Below, piece by piece: positions 18,876 through 26,984 of a stretch of DNA of 64,000 nt. The notes under the pieces were generated by a model that saw nothing but the letters and a program-made list of their open reading frames with translations, had not been told where the DNA came from and searched no databases. This DNA is from an uncultured Bacteroidales bacterium (GTDB taxonomy: Bacteria > Bacteroidota > Bacteroidia > Bacteroidales > UBA932). The DNA lies in the NCBI GenBank assembly GCA_949294195.1, contig CASFGK010000008.1:124001-188000 (forward strand), in the 5' to 3' direction. The position numbers and the translations under genes are program-made. Position 1 is the first letter of the stretch; each line of letters starts with the position of its first letter.

Positions 18876-20129
18876 TTAGTGATTGTGTGTATGTGCCGGG
18901 ATGGCATTGCTTGCAGAGGCGAGCTTCACATTGTAGGCTCCCTTGACTACTACATTGTCTCCTGCTGCAAGTCCCTTGAGGATTTCCGTGCGCTGTCCGT
19001 CATTAGCCCCAAGCGTGACTTCCTGTTTCTTGTAGCACTGTTCGTCAAGTCTGAGATAGACGAAGTACAGTCCCTGCTCTTCAGTGATTGCGGAGAGGGG
19101 AAGGGTGATGACATTGTCCTTCTCGCTGCACAGAAGCCAGATTTCTGCGAAAGCCCCCGGTATCAGGTCCGCAGTGTTCAGGATGCTGAAGGATACGGGC
19201 ATGTAGTATTCCCCTTCATTCTGGCTTTTGCCTATCGAGAGCAGTTTTCCTCCCAGATCCGCTGTGCTGTATGTCCGGTCAGAGTATGCAGTGGTGAAGT
19301 TGGCTCCTGTAATGCTGTAGCGCCGCGCATAGTCTTTCTGCGAAAGGTCGGCTTCGAGAACCAGATGGCGGTTCTGTGATATGGTCGCCAGCGGGGTGCC
19401 TGTGGTTACAAAATCCCCCTGCTTTACTGCCAGATTCTTGATATAGCCTTTGAAAGGAGACTGGACAGCCACGCCGTTCCCGCTTTTGCTCGGCCTGAGC
19501 GCCTCGTAGGCAAGCCTTGCGTTTTCATAATTCTCTTTTATCGTCACGAATTCTTTCTGGGATACAATCCGGCTGTCCGTGAGCCTGGATGCCCTTTCGT
19601 ATTCTTCTTTGGCGGTAATGTAGGCTATGCGGGCCTTTTCTATACGGTTCCCGTCCTGCAGGTTGCCGGAGAGTATGGCGAATATTTCCTGTCCGGCTCC
19701 GACTGCCATTCCTTCGGTATAATTCTCTGCAAATGAAATGGTTCCGTCTGTAGTTGCTACGATAGTGGACTCATCTCCTGCAGCCGGGAGGATTTCACCG
19801 CTTGTGTGTATTACTTCGCGGAATCTGCCTGGAGAAACGGTTTCCGTCGCTATTCCCACAGCGGCGGCCTTTTCCGGAGAGATGACGATTTCGTCAGAAT
19901 GTCCGGCTCCTTCAGTCCCGTGGTTGTGTCCTGTCTCTGTTCCGTGATTGTGTCCGGCATGCAATCCGGACTCGTGACCGTGAAGTTCGGCTTCGTGGTC
20001 GTGTCCGATTTCGGTTGCATGGTCGTGGTGTTCATGAGAGTCGTCAGCTCCGTTCCGGCTGTTTCCTGCTCCGCAGGACCATAGAAGGAATATTGCGGAT
20101 ATTCCCAGAATGATGATTCGCTTGTTCAT
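18876..20129 (-). CDS. RND efflux periplasmic adaptor lipoprotein with His-rich N-terminus (CusB/CzcB-like)
   Basis: Membrane fusion protein linking pump and outer membrane channel, 417 residues from the ATG at 20129 (MNKRIIILGISAIFLLWSCG). The lipobox LLWSC points to lipid anchoring. Residues 30-85 are very rich in His and Asp/Glu (HEHHDHATEIGHDHEAELHG, then two GHNHGTE repeats), probably a metal-binding antenna. The adaptor body follows: beta-barrel, lipoyl half-motifs, a coiled-coil hairpin ('EKARIAYITAKEEYERASRL') and the C-terminal GLAAGDNVVVKGAYNVKL. The frame is open to 20213, but that extension crosses the operator region and is not exported-protein-like. Confidence 0.93.
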   Translation of the reverse strand: MNKRIIILGISAIFLLWSCGAGNSRNGADDSHEHHDHATEIGHDHEAELHGHESGLHAGHNHGTETGHNHGTEGAGHSDEIVISPEKAAAVGIATETVSPGRFREVIHTSGEILPAAGDESTIVATTDGTISFAENYTEGMAVGAGQEIFAILSGNLQDGNRIEKARIAYITAKEEYERASRLTDSRIVSQKEFVTIKENYENARLAYEALRPSKSGNGVAVQSPFKGYIKNLAVKQGDFVTTGTPLATISQNRHLVLEADLSQKDYARRYSITGANFTTAYSDRTYSTADLGGKLLSIGKSQNEGEYYMPVSFSILNTADLIPGAFAEIWLLCSEKDNVITLPLSAITEEQGLYFVYLRLDEQCYKKQEVTLGANDGQRTEILKGLAAGDNVVVKGAYNVKLASASNAIPAHTHNH

Positions 20130-20188
20130 ATTGTTTTTTGTTTGTTTCCACTGTCTGGCTGCGCCGTATGGCTGTAATTTCCCGGCTG

Positions 20189-20222
20189 CAAAAATAGGGA
20201 ATGGAGTACGCAACCCGGTTGC
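20189..20222 (-). promoter_or_regulatory. Promoter and likely operator of the metal efflux operon
   Basis: On the minus strand a -7 box TATTTTTG lies at 20189-20196. Just upstream, at 20210-20222, is a perfect 13 bp palindrome, GCAACCCGGTTGC, which covers the place where the -33 element would sit. A repressor bound there would block RNA polymerase. The neighbouring Fur-family gene is the obvious candidate. The element lies 60-93 bp upstream of the adaptor ATG. Confidence 0.55.
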
Positions 20223-20243
20223 ATTTTGGGAAGGAACGGTATT

Positions 20244-20687
20244 TTACTTTTCCCCGTCCGGATACCCTTTCGCAGCGCAGTCCTTGCAGACCCCTTTCAG
20301 CATGTAGTTGGCCGACTCGACGGAGAACCCGTCGGGAATCTGCACGAAAGGAATGTGGATTGTCTTGAAACAGAAGGTCTTGTGACAGACGGTACAATAG
20401 AAGTGGATATGCATGTCATCCAGGGTGCATTCTTCTTCACCTTCGCATATCTCGTATTTGATGGAGCCGCTTCCGTCATCGATGGCATGGACGACATGGT
20501 GCTTGACAAACAGCTCCAGAGTCCTGAATATGCTGGATTTGTCGACAGTGTCAAGAATCACCTCCAGATCGGAAAGGGATACTGCCCTTTTGGCCGAGAG
20601 AATGGCATCCGCCACCAGCAGCCTTATCGCTGTCGGCTTGACTCCTTTCTTTTCAAGTCGCCTTATATTGTTCGGATTCCCTACCAT
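20244..20687 (-). CDS. Fur-family metal-responsive transcriptional regulator
   Basis: DNA-binding repressor, 147 residues, a usual Fur/Zur length. The N-terminal winged helix includes 'GVKPTAIRLLVADAILSAKRAVSLSDLEVILDTVDKSSIFRTLELF' (in part), with the Fur pattern of 'tr..il..L' and 'iyRtL'. The metal-binding half has DDMHIHFYCTVCHKTFC and a second pair, CKDC, the four-Cys structural zinc site. The gene is the nearest upstream neighbour of the metal efflux operon on the same strand, 22 bp before the palindrome, so it probably controls that operon. Whether it senses Zn, Fe or another metal is not clear. Confidence 0.9.
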   Translation of the reverse strand: MVGNPNNIRRLEKKGVKPTAIRLLVADAILSAKRAVSLSDLEVILDTVDKSSIFRTLELFVKHHVVHAIDDGSGSIKYEICEGEEECTLDDMHIHFYCTVCHKTFCFKTIHIPFVQIPDGFSVESANYMLKGVCKDCAAKGYPDGEK

Positions 20688-20732
20688 TACCTCTCAAGTT
20701 GTGCGTCAACTAAACCGTATAAATGCTGTAGG

Positions 20733-20764
20733 CAAAGATACGCAGAAGCCGAGTGCGGAACAAA
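20733..20764 (-). promoter_or_regulatory. Promoter of the Fur-family gene
   Basis: Minus-strand TTTG (20761-20764), a 20 bp spacer, then TATCTTTG (20733-20740): a full Bacteroidota promoter. Transcription should start near 20727, about 40 bases before the ATG at 20687. Confidence 0.75.
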
Positions 20765-20878
20765 TTTTATTTGCATTGCCGAGGCATTATACTGAAGCGT
20801 CGCCGAAAGGCCGAAGCAACCGTCCAAGTAGTATTCTTTCTATTTGCTTGATTTTTACACACTTGTTGCTTGGGTCGA

Positions 20879-20914
20879 TTGGACGGTCCCCCTCTGTACG
20901 ACTGGACTGTCCAA
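20879..20914. repeat. Paired GGACnGTCC palindromes forming a stem-loop
   Basis: TTGGACGGTCC at 20879-20889 and GGACTGTCCAA at 20904-20914 pair with one mismatch over 11 bp around a 14-base loop. Each half is itself a 4+1+4 palindrome. GTCCAAGTA occurs at 20909-20917 and again at 20822-20830. This could end the transcript of the barrel-protein gene or be a remnant of a small dispersed repeat. Confidence 0.45.
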
Positions 20915-21012
20915 GTATGTGTTATTGTAAATTATTGATAATGAATGTATTGTTTGTCTGATCGCTGGGAAGGTCGGGTGAACTTCAGGGTAAGCCCCGG
21001 TTTTCCGTCCTG

Positions 21013-21552
21013 TCAGAACAGGTACTGCAGTCCGATCTGCAGACGAGCGACATTTGCGTCCAGAAGGAAATCATGGTCTCCTGCATAGGCACGCTCACGT
21101 TCATGTCGGGAACTGTATCCCACGAAAAGGTATCGGCCCACCAGCTTGAGATGCGGAGTTATGGAAAAGGTCCCTCCCAGTCCTATTCCGGCTTCATAGT
21201 ACCTGCATTGCGCTCCATCCACATCTCGGGAGCCGATGTTTCCCTGCGCCTCGGCAAAAAGAGCCCATCTCGGCCTGATCAGGTAATTGAAACGTACGAA
21301 TGGAGTGTAAATCTTGAAATCATATCTGCGAGTCTCGAAGGTCATCCTGAATCCGGCCGCCCAACGCTTGTTGAACTGGTATCCTATTCCCGGCGAGATG
21401 TTGGCATATCGTTCTGACGGAGTATAGGAAGTGGCATTGGCATATCCGGCTGTCAGTTCTACCAGGAACCCTCTGTCATTTTCTTTCCATTCCTTCGCAT
21501 TGATCCCAACCGTAAGGGCCAACGCCAGAATGAGTAATAATATCTTTTTCAT
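21013..21552 (-). CDS. Small outer membrane beta-barrel protein (porin-family fold)
   Basis: Predicted outer membrane protein, 179 residues. The signal peptide is MKKILLLILALALTVGINAKE. The mature chain alternates polar and aromatic residues in short strands (GFLVELTAGY, WAAGFRMTFETRRYDF, PRWALFAEAQGNIGSR, HLKLVGRYLFVGYSS) and ends in LQIGLQYLF, a typical terminal strand with Phe. Length fits an 8-stranded barrel of the OmpA-like or opacity-protein type without a periplasmic domain. No specific function can be given. Confidence 0.8.
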   Translation of the reverse strand: MKKILLLILALALTVGINAKEWKENDRGFLVELTAGYANATSYTPSERYANISPGIGYQFNKRWAAGFRMTFETRRYDFKIYTPFVRFNYLIRPRWALFAEAQGNIGSRDVDGAQCRYYEAGIGLGGTFSITPHLKLVGRYLFVGYSSRHERERAYAGDHDFLLDANVARLQIGLQYLF

Positions 21553-21752
21553 TGCTCTAAGGTTTGTGTTGATTATGTGATCAATGTAGTTCTTATTTGA
21601 GGAATGGAAGTCCTGAATGGTCGAGGTCAGTGAGGTTTAAGATAAAATGGTCGGTGTTTTTTATAATTTGCAATAAAAATGTGAAAAAAATAATAAAATC
21701 AAAGAAAAATTGGAAAAATATCGGAATGTCGTCGCCCATATAAAGTGCGCAT

Positions 21753-22982
21753 CTACATCTTGCTCGCTCTGGCGAGGCTTCCGGTGCGTATATCGTTATT
21801 CCGGAACAGTCCTTTAGGCTCTGATGTAGCGATTCTCGTGCAGAGGAAGGATATCCCTGCGAACACGACGAAAAGCACTCCTGCAGATACCATCATGTTA
21901 CCAAGACCGGCAAGCGGCGGCACTATTCCGCCGAAAGCGCATCCGGCGGTACCGAGAAGGGCCGAAGCGACGCCTGCATTGCCATGCTCGCTTTCCATAG
22001 CAAGTGCGTTGGATGCGGTAAAAGACATGCCTGTCATCGAAAGCAGCAGGAAAAGCAGGATTTCATATACCCAGAAACTGCATCCCAGCAGCAGTGCCCC
22101 GCACAGGACGACTGAAATGGACAGCATGCAGTCGCTGCTGGTTTTCAGTGCCTTTCCCATACTCCGGAACTTCGGTGCAAGCGCAGTTGCTATTGCCATT
22201 GCTATCGCATTGACTCCGAACACCAGGGAAAACATCATGGGTGAGATTCCGTAATGTTCCTGCATGATGAAAGGAGCGGAAGCCACATTGGTGAAAAGTA
22301 CGGCCATCGTGAACCCGTACTGTGTTATGTACAACATGAATCTGCGGTTTCTGAGAACATCCCTGAATCCTTCCATGACGGCTTCCCTGCCGTTCTTTTT
22401 CATCTTGGATCCGGACAGGGACTCTTTCATCCGTATGCTTGCGGCAAGAAGCAGTGCTCCGAGGAGCATCAGACACCAGAAAATACCTTTCCATCCTCCG
22501 ATTTCTGCCGTAAGCCCTCCGGCAATCGGGGCGGCGACAGTCGCTATGCCGTTGATTGATCCTATGATGCCCAGCATCGTGGCAAGTTCCATGGCTGAAT
22601 ATTTGTCCGAGGCGATGCTTCTTGAAAGGACCACTCCTCCCGAGCCGGCCAGGCCCTGGACAAGGCGCATGGCAATGAACTGTGAGATACTGGTCGCGAA
22701 AATGCATCCGGCAGTAGCGAAAAGGAAGAGTACCATTGCTATGATAAGGGGCTTGCGTCTGCCGTAACGGTCGCTCAGGGGACCGAAAACCAGCTGCCCG
22801 ACTGCCAGGCCTGCCATACTGGCGGTGAGCCCGAGCTGTACCATTGATGACGATGTCCCGAAATATTCTGTCATTTCCGGAAGCGTCGGGATGTACATGT
22901 CCATCACGAACGGCCCGAACGCGCTCAGGAGTCCGAGGAACAGCAGCATGAATATTTTTGAATTCGGTCTGCGGAGTTTCAT
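21753..22982 (-). CDS. MFS multidrug efflux transporter (Bcr/CflA family)
   Basis: Twelve-helix drug:proton antiporter, 409 residues from the ATG at 22982 (MKLRRPNSKIFMLLFLG); the longer frame to 23069 crosses the promoter region. Family marks are 'SAFGPFVMDMYIPTLPEMTEYF' (helix 1, Asp) and 'VFGPLSDRYGRRKPLI' (motif A between helices 2 and 3). The substrate is not known; relatives export bicyclomycin, chloramphenicol or sulfonamides. Divergent from trpS. Confidence 0.9.
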   Translation of the reverse strand: MKLRRPNSKIFMLLFLGLLSAFGPFVMDMYIPTLPEMTEYFGTSSSMVQLGLTASMAGLAVGQLVFGPLSDRYGRRKPLIIAMVLFLFATAGCIFATSISQFIAMRLVQGLAGSGGVVLSRSIASDKYSAMELATMLGIIGSINGIATVAAPIAGGLTAEIGGWKGIFWCLMLLGALLLAASIRMKESLSGSKMKKNGREAVMEGFRDVLRNRRFMLYITQYGFTMAVLFTNVASAPFIMQEHYGISPMMFSLVFGVNAIAMAIATALAPKFRSMGKALKTSSDCMLSISVVLCGALLLGCSFWVYEILLFLLLSMTGMSFTASNALAMESEHGNAGVASALLGTAGCAFGGIVPPLAGLGNMMVSAGVLFVVFAGISFLCTRIATSEPKGLFRNNDIRTGSLARASKM

Positions 22983-23037
22983 GTGACGGATTTTCAGGAG
23001 TCGGATGTTGCAGCCGTGCATTTCCGGATTCCGGCTG

Positions 23038-23045
23038 CAAAAATA
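23038..23045 (-). promoter_or_regulatory. Possible -7 box of the MFS transporter gene
   Basis: TATTTTTG on the minus strand, 56 bp upstream of the ATG at 22982. No matching -33. The surrounding 15 bases are identical to those at the efflux-operon promoter (see findings). Confidence 0.38.
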
Positions 23046-23164
23046 TCCCATATCGCCATTTCCGTCCATTTCTTAAAAAGTACAAAAAATTTCATTTTCG
23101 GAACAAAGTGCATTTTTCATGTAAAATTCCACTTGTTCATCGGGCATGAAATTGAACTAATCGC

Positions 23165-23172
23165 TATCTTTG
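23165..23172 (+). promoter_or_regulatory. Probable -7 box of trpS
   Basis: TATCTTTG, an exact TAnnTTTG match, 21 bp before the trpS ATG. The leader would be under 20 bases. No TTTG at the right distance upstream. Confidence 0.5.
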
Positions 23173-23193
23173 TCCCAAATTTTAAAGATAGCT

Positions 23194-24309
23194 ATGAAGA
23201 AAATCATACTTACCGGAGACCGTCCTACCGGCCGGCTCCATCTCGGACATTATGTAGGATCCTTGAAAAGAAGGGTGGAACTCCAGAATTCCGGAGAGTT
23301 TGACAAGGTTTTCATAATGATTGCCGATGCCCAGGCTCTTACCGACAATGCAGACAACCCTGAAAAAATCAGACAGAACATCATAGAAGTGGCGCTGGAC
23401 TACCTGTCATGTGGCCTTGATCCGGAGAAAAGCACCATTTTCATACAGTCTCAAATCGCCGAGCTGTGCGAGCTAAGTTTCTACTACATGAACCTTGTGA
23501 CGGTGCAGAGGCTTCAGCGCAACCCTACCGTGAAGCAGGAAATCCTGCTCAGAGGATTCGCGGAGAACAATGATGCCGGTGAAAACAAGCCTGGCATTCC
23601 TGTCGGGTTTTTCACATATCCTATCAGTCAGGCGTCCGATATCACCGCATTCCGTGCTACTACCGTACCTGCCGGAGAGGACCAGGAGCCTATGATAGAG
23701 CAGACGCGCGAGATTGTGCGCAAGTTCAACTCCGTATACGGAGAGACTCTGGTGGAGCCGGAAATTCTTCTTCCTGACAACTGTGCATGCCAGCGTCTTC
23801 CCGGTACAGACGGAAAGGCCAAGATGAGCAAATCCCTCGGAAACTGTATCTATCTGTCTGATACTGCCGAGGACGTGAAAAAGAAAGTCATGAGCATGTA
23901 TACCGATCCGGGACATATAAGGGTCGAGGATCCGGGAAAGGTGGAAGGGAACACGGTGTTTACCTATCTCGATGCATTCTGCAGACCGGAGCATTTCCAG
24001 GCATTCCTTCCTGACTATGCTTCTCTGGACGAGCTGAAGGACCACTACCGCAGAGGCGGTCTCGGGGATATGAAAGTCAAGAAGTTCCTGAATTCCATCC
24101 TGCAGGAGGAACTCGGCCCTATCCGTGAAAGAAGGAAGGTGTTCGAGCAGGATATCGAGGGAGTGTACAGGATGCTGGAAGAAGGCAGCGAAGCGGCACG
24201 CAAGGTTGCAGGCGAGACACTTGCAGATGTGCGAAGGGCTATGCGCATCAACTATTTCGATGACAAGGAGCTGATTGAATCCCAGGCTTTGAAGTTCAGG
24301 AAAGAATAG
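23194..24309 (+). CDS. trpS: Tryptophanyl-tRNA synthetase
   Basis: Charges tRNA-Trp with tryptophan in the cytosol. 371 residues from the ATG at 23194 ([20 protein letters not shown]); the upstream TTG at 23170 lies in the promoter. The class I HIGH motif appears as LHLGHY (about residues 13-18) and the KMSKS loop as AKMSKSLGN (about 209-217). '[15 protein letters not shown]' and '[15 protein letters not shown]' are family signatures. The length is near that of the longer Bacteroidota type. Confidence 0.96.
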   Translation: MKKIILTGDRPTGRLHLGHYVGSLKRRVELQNSGEFDKVFIMIADAQALTDNADNPEKIRQNIIEVALDYLSCGLDPEKSTIFIQSQIAELCELSFYYMNLVTVQRLQRNPTVKQEILLRGFAENNDAGENKPGIPVGFFTYPISQASDITAFRATTVPAGEDQEPMIEQTREIVRKFNSVYGETLVEPEILLPDNCACQRLPGTDGKAKMSKSLGNCIYLSDTAEDVKKKVMSMYTDPGHIRVEDPGKVEGNTVFTYLDAFCRPEHFQAFLPDYASLDELKDHYRRGGLGDMKVKKFLNSILQEELGPIRERRKVFEQDIEGVYRMLEEGSEAARKVAGETLADVRRAMRINYFDDKELIESQALKFRKE

Positions 24310-24338
24310 CGCGGACCCGGATCAGGTGAATCAGACCT

Positions 24339-25190
24339 ATGGAATCGCGAAGTATTCTTTCAGACACTGACCATATCCGCTATGAGGAGACTGATCTGGC
24401 TTTTCTGGCGGAAAATCCGTTTCATTTCCGATGCGGGATATATATAATATGTGTGTCGGGGAAATGCGGGATTTCCACAGGGGCGGAGACATTCATGCTG
24501 GAGGCGCAGACGGAGCTGATATTCCTTACCGGAACCCTTCTTCACAGACTGACCGCTTCCGAAGATTTTGCCGTGAGGATGCTTCTTTTCCCTAAGGAAG
24601 TCTTTCTCAAGGCTTTCCTCCCGATTGATTCTCCGTATCTCAACTATGCCAACGAGCATCCGTGCTATCATCATACTCCTGATACCCGCAGTCAGACGAC
24701 ATGGGAGCAACTGTGTCTGTGGATGGATCTTGCCCAAATGTTCTTCTCCGGAGACTACAAGACGCAGTATGGAGACCTGCAGGAATATAATTTCCTGCAG
24801 GGACTTCTTCTCTGGCTGTTCAATACGGTCCCGGAAAAGCTGGAGATAAATCCCGGATACTCGCGCCAGCAGCTATTGTGCCAGCAGTTCCTGCAGCTGA
24901 TAAGAGAATTCGGAGCAACAGAGCATTCTACTTCTTTTTATGCTGAAAAGCTCTGTGTTTCACCTAGATATCTTCATAGGGCCACCACGCGGTGTCTGGA
25001 GGGGCGATCCCCGAAGAGGCTGATAGAAGAGCAGCTTGTAGCGGAGGTAAAGGTTCTGCTCAGTGATCCGGACCAGACTGTGACATCTATAGCCGAGCAG
25101 CTTGATTTTCCGGACCAGTCCTACCTGACACGATTCTTCAAACGCCACACCGGTATGTCTCCGAAGCAGTACCGCAGCCGGAAAATCTGA
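24339..25190 (+). CDS. AraC-family transcriptional regulator
   Basis: DNA-binding regulator, 283 residues. Residues 1-150 form a cupin-like sensing part without a close match I can name ('SGKCGISTGAETFMLEAQTEL'). Residues about 175-283 are the double helix-turn-helix: helix set one 'STSFYAEKLCVSPRYLHRATTR', set two 'TVTSIAEQLDFPDQSYLTRFFKRHTGMSP' (in part) and the closing PKQYRSRKI. It starts 29 bp after trpS and could share its transcript. Targets unknown. Confidence 0.9.
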   Translation: MESRSILSDTDHIRYEETDLAFLAENPFHFRCGIYIICVSGKCGISTGAETFMLEAQTELIFLTGTLLHRLTASEDFAVRMLLFPKEVFLKAFLPIDSPYLNYANEHPCYHHTPDTRSQTTWEQLCLWMDLAQMFFSGDYKTQYGDLQEYNFLQGLLLWLFNTVPEKLEINPGYSRQQLLCQQFLQLIREFGATEHSTSFYAEKLCVSPRYLHRATTRCLEGRSPKRLIEEQLVAEVKVLLSDPDQTVTSIAEQLDFPDQSYLTRFFKRHTGMSPKQYRSRKI

Positions 25191-25235
25191 CATAAAAGAA
25201 AAGCTGTCTGAATTCAGACAGCTTTTCTTTTATGT
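25190..25235. terminator. Bidirectional terminator, perfect 46 bp palindrome
   Basis: Two 23 bp arms without a spacer: ACATAAAAGAAAAGCTGTCT at the left edge is mirrored by AGACAGCTTTTCTTTTATGT at the right. A-rich and T-rich flanks make it a terminator in both directions, for the AraC gene (plus) and tRNA-Pro (minus). Its right end is the discriminator base of the tRNA. Confidence 0.88.
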
Positions 25236-25308
25236 CGGGGTACTGTGACTCGAACACAGGACCCTCTGGTCCCAAACCAGATGCGCTAGCCAACTGCGCC
25301 ACACCCCG
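25235..25308 (-). tRNA. tRNA-Pro (anticodon UGG)
   Basis: 74 bases on the minus strand. The acceptor arm CGGGGTG pairs with TACCCCG (one G:U), discriminator A. The D arm contains GCGCAGTTGGCTAGCGC, the anticodon arm is TCTGG-TTTGGGA-CCAGA with anticodon TGG, and the T arm holds GTTCGAGTC. The 3' CCA is not encoded. It reads the Pro codons CCN. Confidence 0.96.
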
Positions 25309-25338
25309 AATATTTACCTCTTCTTTTGAATTGGACTG

Positions 25339-25369
25339 CAAAGATATATTCTTTTTCTTGAAAGACAAA
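25339..25369 (-). promoter_or_regulatory. Promoter of tRNA-Pro
   Basis: Minus-strand TTTG (25366-25369), a 19 bp spacer and TATCTTTG (25339-25346), an ideal Bacteroidota promoter, 31 bp before the mature 5' end. Confidence 0.78.
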
Positions 25370-25418
25370 ATTTTTTGCGAATTTTTTGACATTATTTTAT
25401 CAATGCCGCTAAAAACAC

Positions 25419-25426
25419 TACCTTTG
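25419..25426 (+). promoter_or_regulatory. Probable -7 box of the LolD-like gene
   Basis: TACCTTTG, an exact TAnnTTTG match, 28 bp upstream of the ATG at 25455. No TTTG at the expected distance. Confidence 0.42.
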
Positions 25427-25454
25427 GGCACATAAAAGACAGAATCTGACAGAA

Positions 25455-26159
25455 ATGATTGAAGCTAAAGGTATAGAAAAGTCGTTCGGGACGCTTAAGG
25501 TGCTCAAGGGCATCGATTTCAGTGCCGGGAAGTCGGAGGTGATTTCCATAATGGGAGCATCGGGAGCGGGGAAGTCCACTCTTCTACAGATTCTAGGCAC
25601 GTTGTCCACACCGGATAAAGGCACGCTGGCGATAGACGGGACAGACGTGCTGAGACTCGGACAGCGGACTCTTGCAGAGTTCCGTAACCGCAAGATAGGC
25701 TTCGTCTTCCAGTTCCACCATCTCCTTCCTGAGTTCACTTCTCTTGAGAATGTCATGATTCCGGCCCTTATTGCAGGCAGGACGGAAAAGGATTCGAGAA
25801 ATGCGGCACTTGGCCTGCTTTCTGATCTTGGCCTGTCAGACAGGACCGGGCACAAGCCTTCGGAGCTTTCAGGCGGCGAACAGCAGAGGGTGGCTATAGC
25901 CAGGGCCCTGGTAAACAACCCTTCAGTCCTTTTTGCAGACGAGCCTTCCGGAAACCTTGACAGCAGGACAAAGGAAGATCTTCACCGGCTTTTCTTTTCA
26001 CTCAGAGACAAATACGGCCAGACAATAGTTATCGTGACGCACGATCCGGCTCTTGCCCGGATGTGCGACCGGACTCTGTATATGAAGGACGGACTGTTCG
26101 TGACGGACCATGACATCCGGACTTCCGGGACGGCAACCGGTGCCTCTGAAACCGAATAG
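25455..26159 (+). CDS. ABC transporter ATP-binding protein (LolD/MacB-type)
   Basis: Cytosolic ATPase of an ABC transporter, 234 residues. Walker A is GASGAGKST (residues 34-42), the Q-loop is near [11 protein letters not shown], the signature is [15 protein letters not shown] and Walker B is [12 protein letters not shown]. The close match to LolD (lipoprotein release) and the absence of fused domains suggest that it works with a LolC/E-type permease encoded elsewhere. FtsE or a MacB-like efflux role is the alternative. It ends 4 bp before the methyltransferase gene. Confidence 0.9.
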   Translation: MIEAKGIEKSFGTLKVLKGIDFSAGKSEVISIMGASGAGKSTLLQILGTLSTPDKGTLAIDGTDVLRLGQRTLAEFRNRKIGFVFQFHHLLPEFTSLENVMIPALIAGRTEKDSRNAALGLLSDLGLSDRTGHKPSELSGGEQQRVAIARALVNNPSVLFADEPSGNLDSRTKEDLHRLFFSLRDKYGQTIVIVTHDPALARMCDRTLYMKDGLFVTDHDIRTSGTATGASETE

Positions 26160-26163
26160 TCAT

Positions 26164-26970
26164 ATGGGTGAATTCAGGTTCAAGAAATTCTCTGTTGTCA
26201 ATGAACGTTCCGCGATGAAGGTCAATACGGACGGAGTCCTGCTCGGCGCCCTGATGACTCTTGACATCCTCGACCGCCTCCTTCTTGATGCAGGTACAGG
26301 TACCGGGACAGTGGCATTGATGGCGGCCCAGAGGCTTTCCGAGATGAGGCATGGGCCGGACAGCGGATCCTCCGGAGCTCCGGATGCATTTACAATCCGG
26401 GCAATAGACATTGATACCCCCTCTTCAGAGGAAGCGGCCCTTAACTTCAGCCGGTCCCCATGGAGCGGAGTCCTGTCGGCTGAGAATATTTCCCTTGCTG
26501 ATTTGTCTGCGGAATTTGCTGCGGGTGCATGTGCTGCTTCCGCTCCGGATTCCCGGACACGGGAGTTTCCATGCATGTTTGACCATATTTTTTCCAATCC
26601 TCCGTATTTTGAGAGCGAATTGCGCTCTCCGGATCTTCGCCGCAGGGAGGCCAGGCATTCTGAAAGTATGTCATACCGCGAAATTCTGGAGTTTGCGTCA
26701 GCAAGGCTTTCCATGCATGGCAGATGCTCTCTGATATTGCCGTCTGAAACTGAGACCGATTTGTGCCGTCATGCCAGGATGTACGGACTTTTCCCTTTCA
26801 GGATAGTGCGTATCAGGACTGTTCCCGGCAAGCCGCCCAGAAGAATCGTGGCCGAATTCAGCCGCACAAGAAGTCTGGAAGTGTGCGAAAGCCTGCTCAC
26901 AATACAGGAACAAGGCCGGTACACTGACCAGTATACCGACCTTGTTTCCCCATTTTATCTCTGGGCATGA
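26164..26970 (+). CDS. tRNA1(Val) (adenine(37)-N6)-methyltransferase-like protein (TrmN6/YfiC family)
   Basis: SAM-dependent N6-adenine methyltransferase expected to modify A37 of tRNA-Val, 268 residues from the ATG at 26164. The start region FKKFSVVNERSAMKVNTDGVLLGA is the family hallmark (read in pieces), LLDAGTGTGTVAL (residues 40-52) binds SAM, and NPPY (145-148) is the catalytic motif. It has longer Ala/Ser-rich loops than the E. coli protein near residues 60-75 and 115-135. Likely co-transcribed with the LolD-like gene; converges on the Spy-like gene with a 14 bp gap. Confidence 0.9.
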   Translation: MGEFRFKKFSVVNERSAMKVNTDGVLLGALMTLDILDRLLLDAGTGTGTVALMAAQRLSEMRHGPDSGSSGAPDAFTIRAIDIDTPSSEEAALNFSRSPWSGVLSAENISLADLSAEFAAGACAASAPDSRTREFPCMFDHIFSNPPYFESELRSPDLRRREARHSESMSYREILEFASARLSMHGRCSLILPSETETDLCRHARMYGLFPFRIVRIRTVPGKPPRRIVAEFSRTRSLEVCESLLTIQEQGRYTDQYTDLVSPFYLWA

Positions 26971-26984
26971 ATCAGGGCAGAAGC

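Larger units (their letters stand above)
20688..21012. other. 325 bp intergenic region with Fur-family promoter and GGACnGTCC palindromes
   Basis: No gene seen. It contains the promoter of the Fur-family gene, an AGTTG-TGCGT-CAACT inverted repeat at 20697-20711 just before its start codon, and a pair of GGACnGTCC palindromes near 20881-20912 (listed separately). Confidence 0.6.

Noticed and set aside
22063..23085. 340-codon frame in another register of the MFS transporter gene
   Set aside because: Very rich in Arg, His and Pro, no helices; the MFS frame is clearly the coding one.
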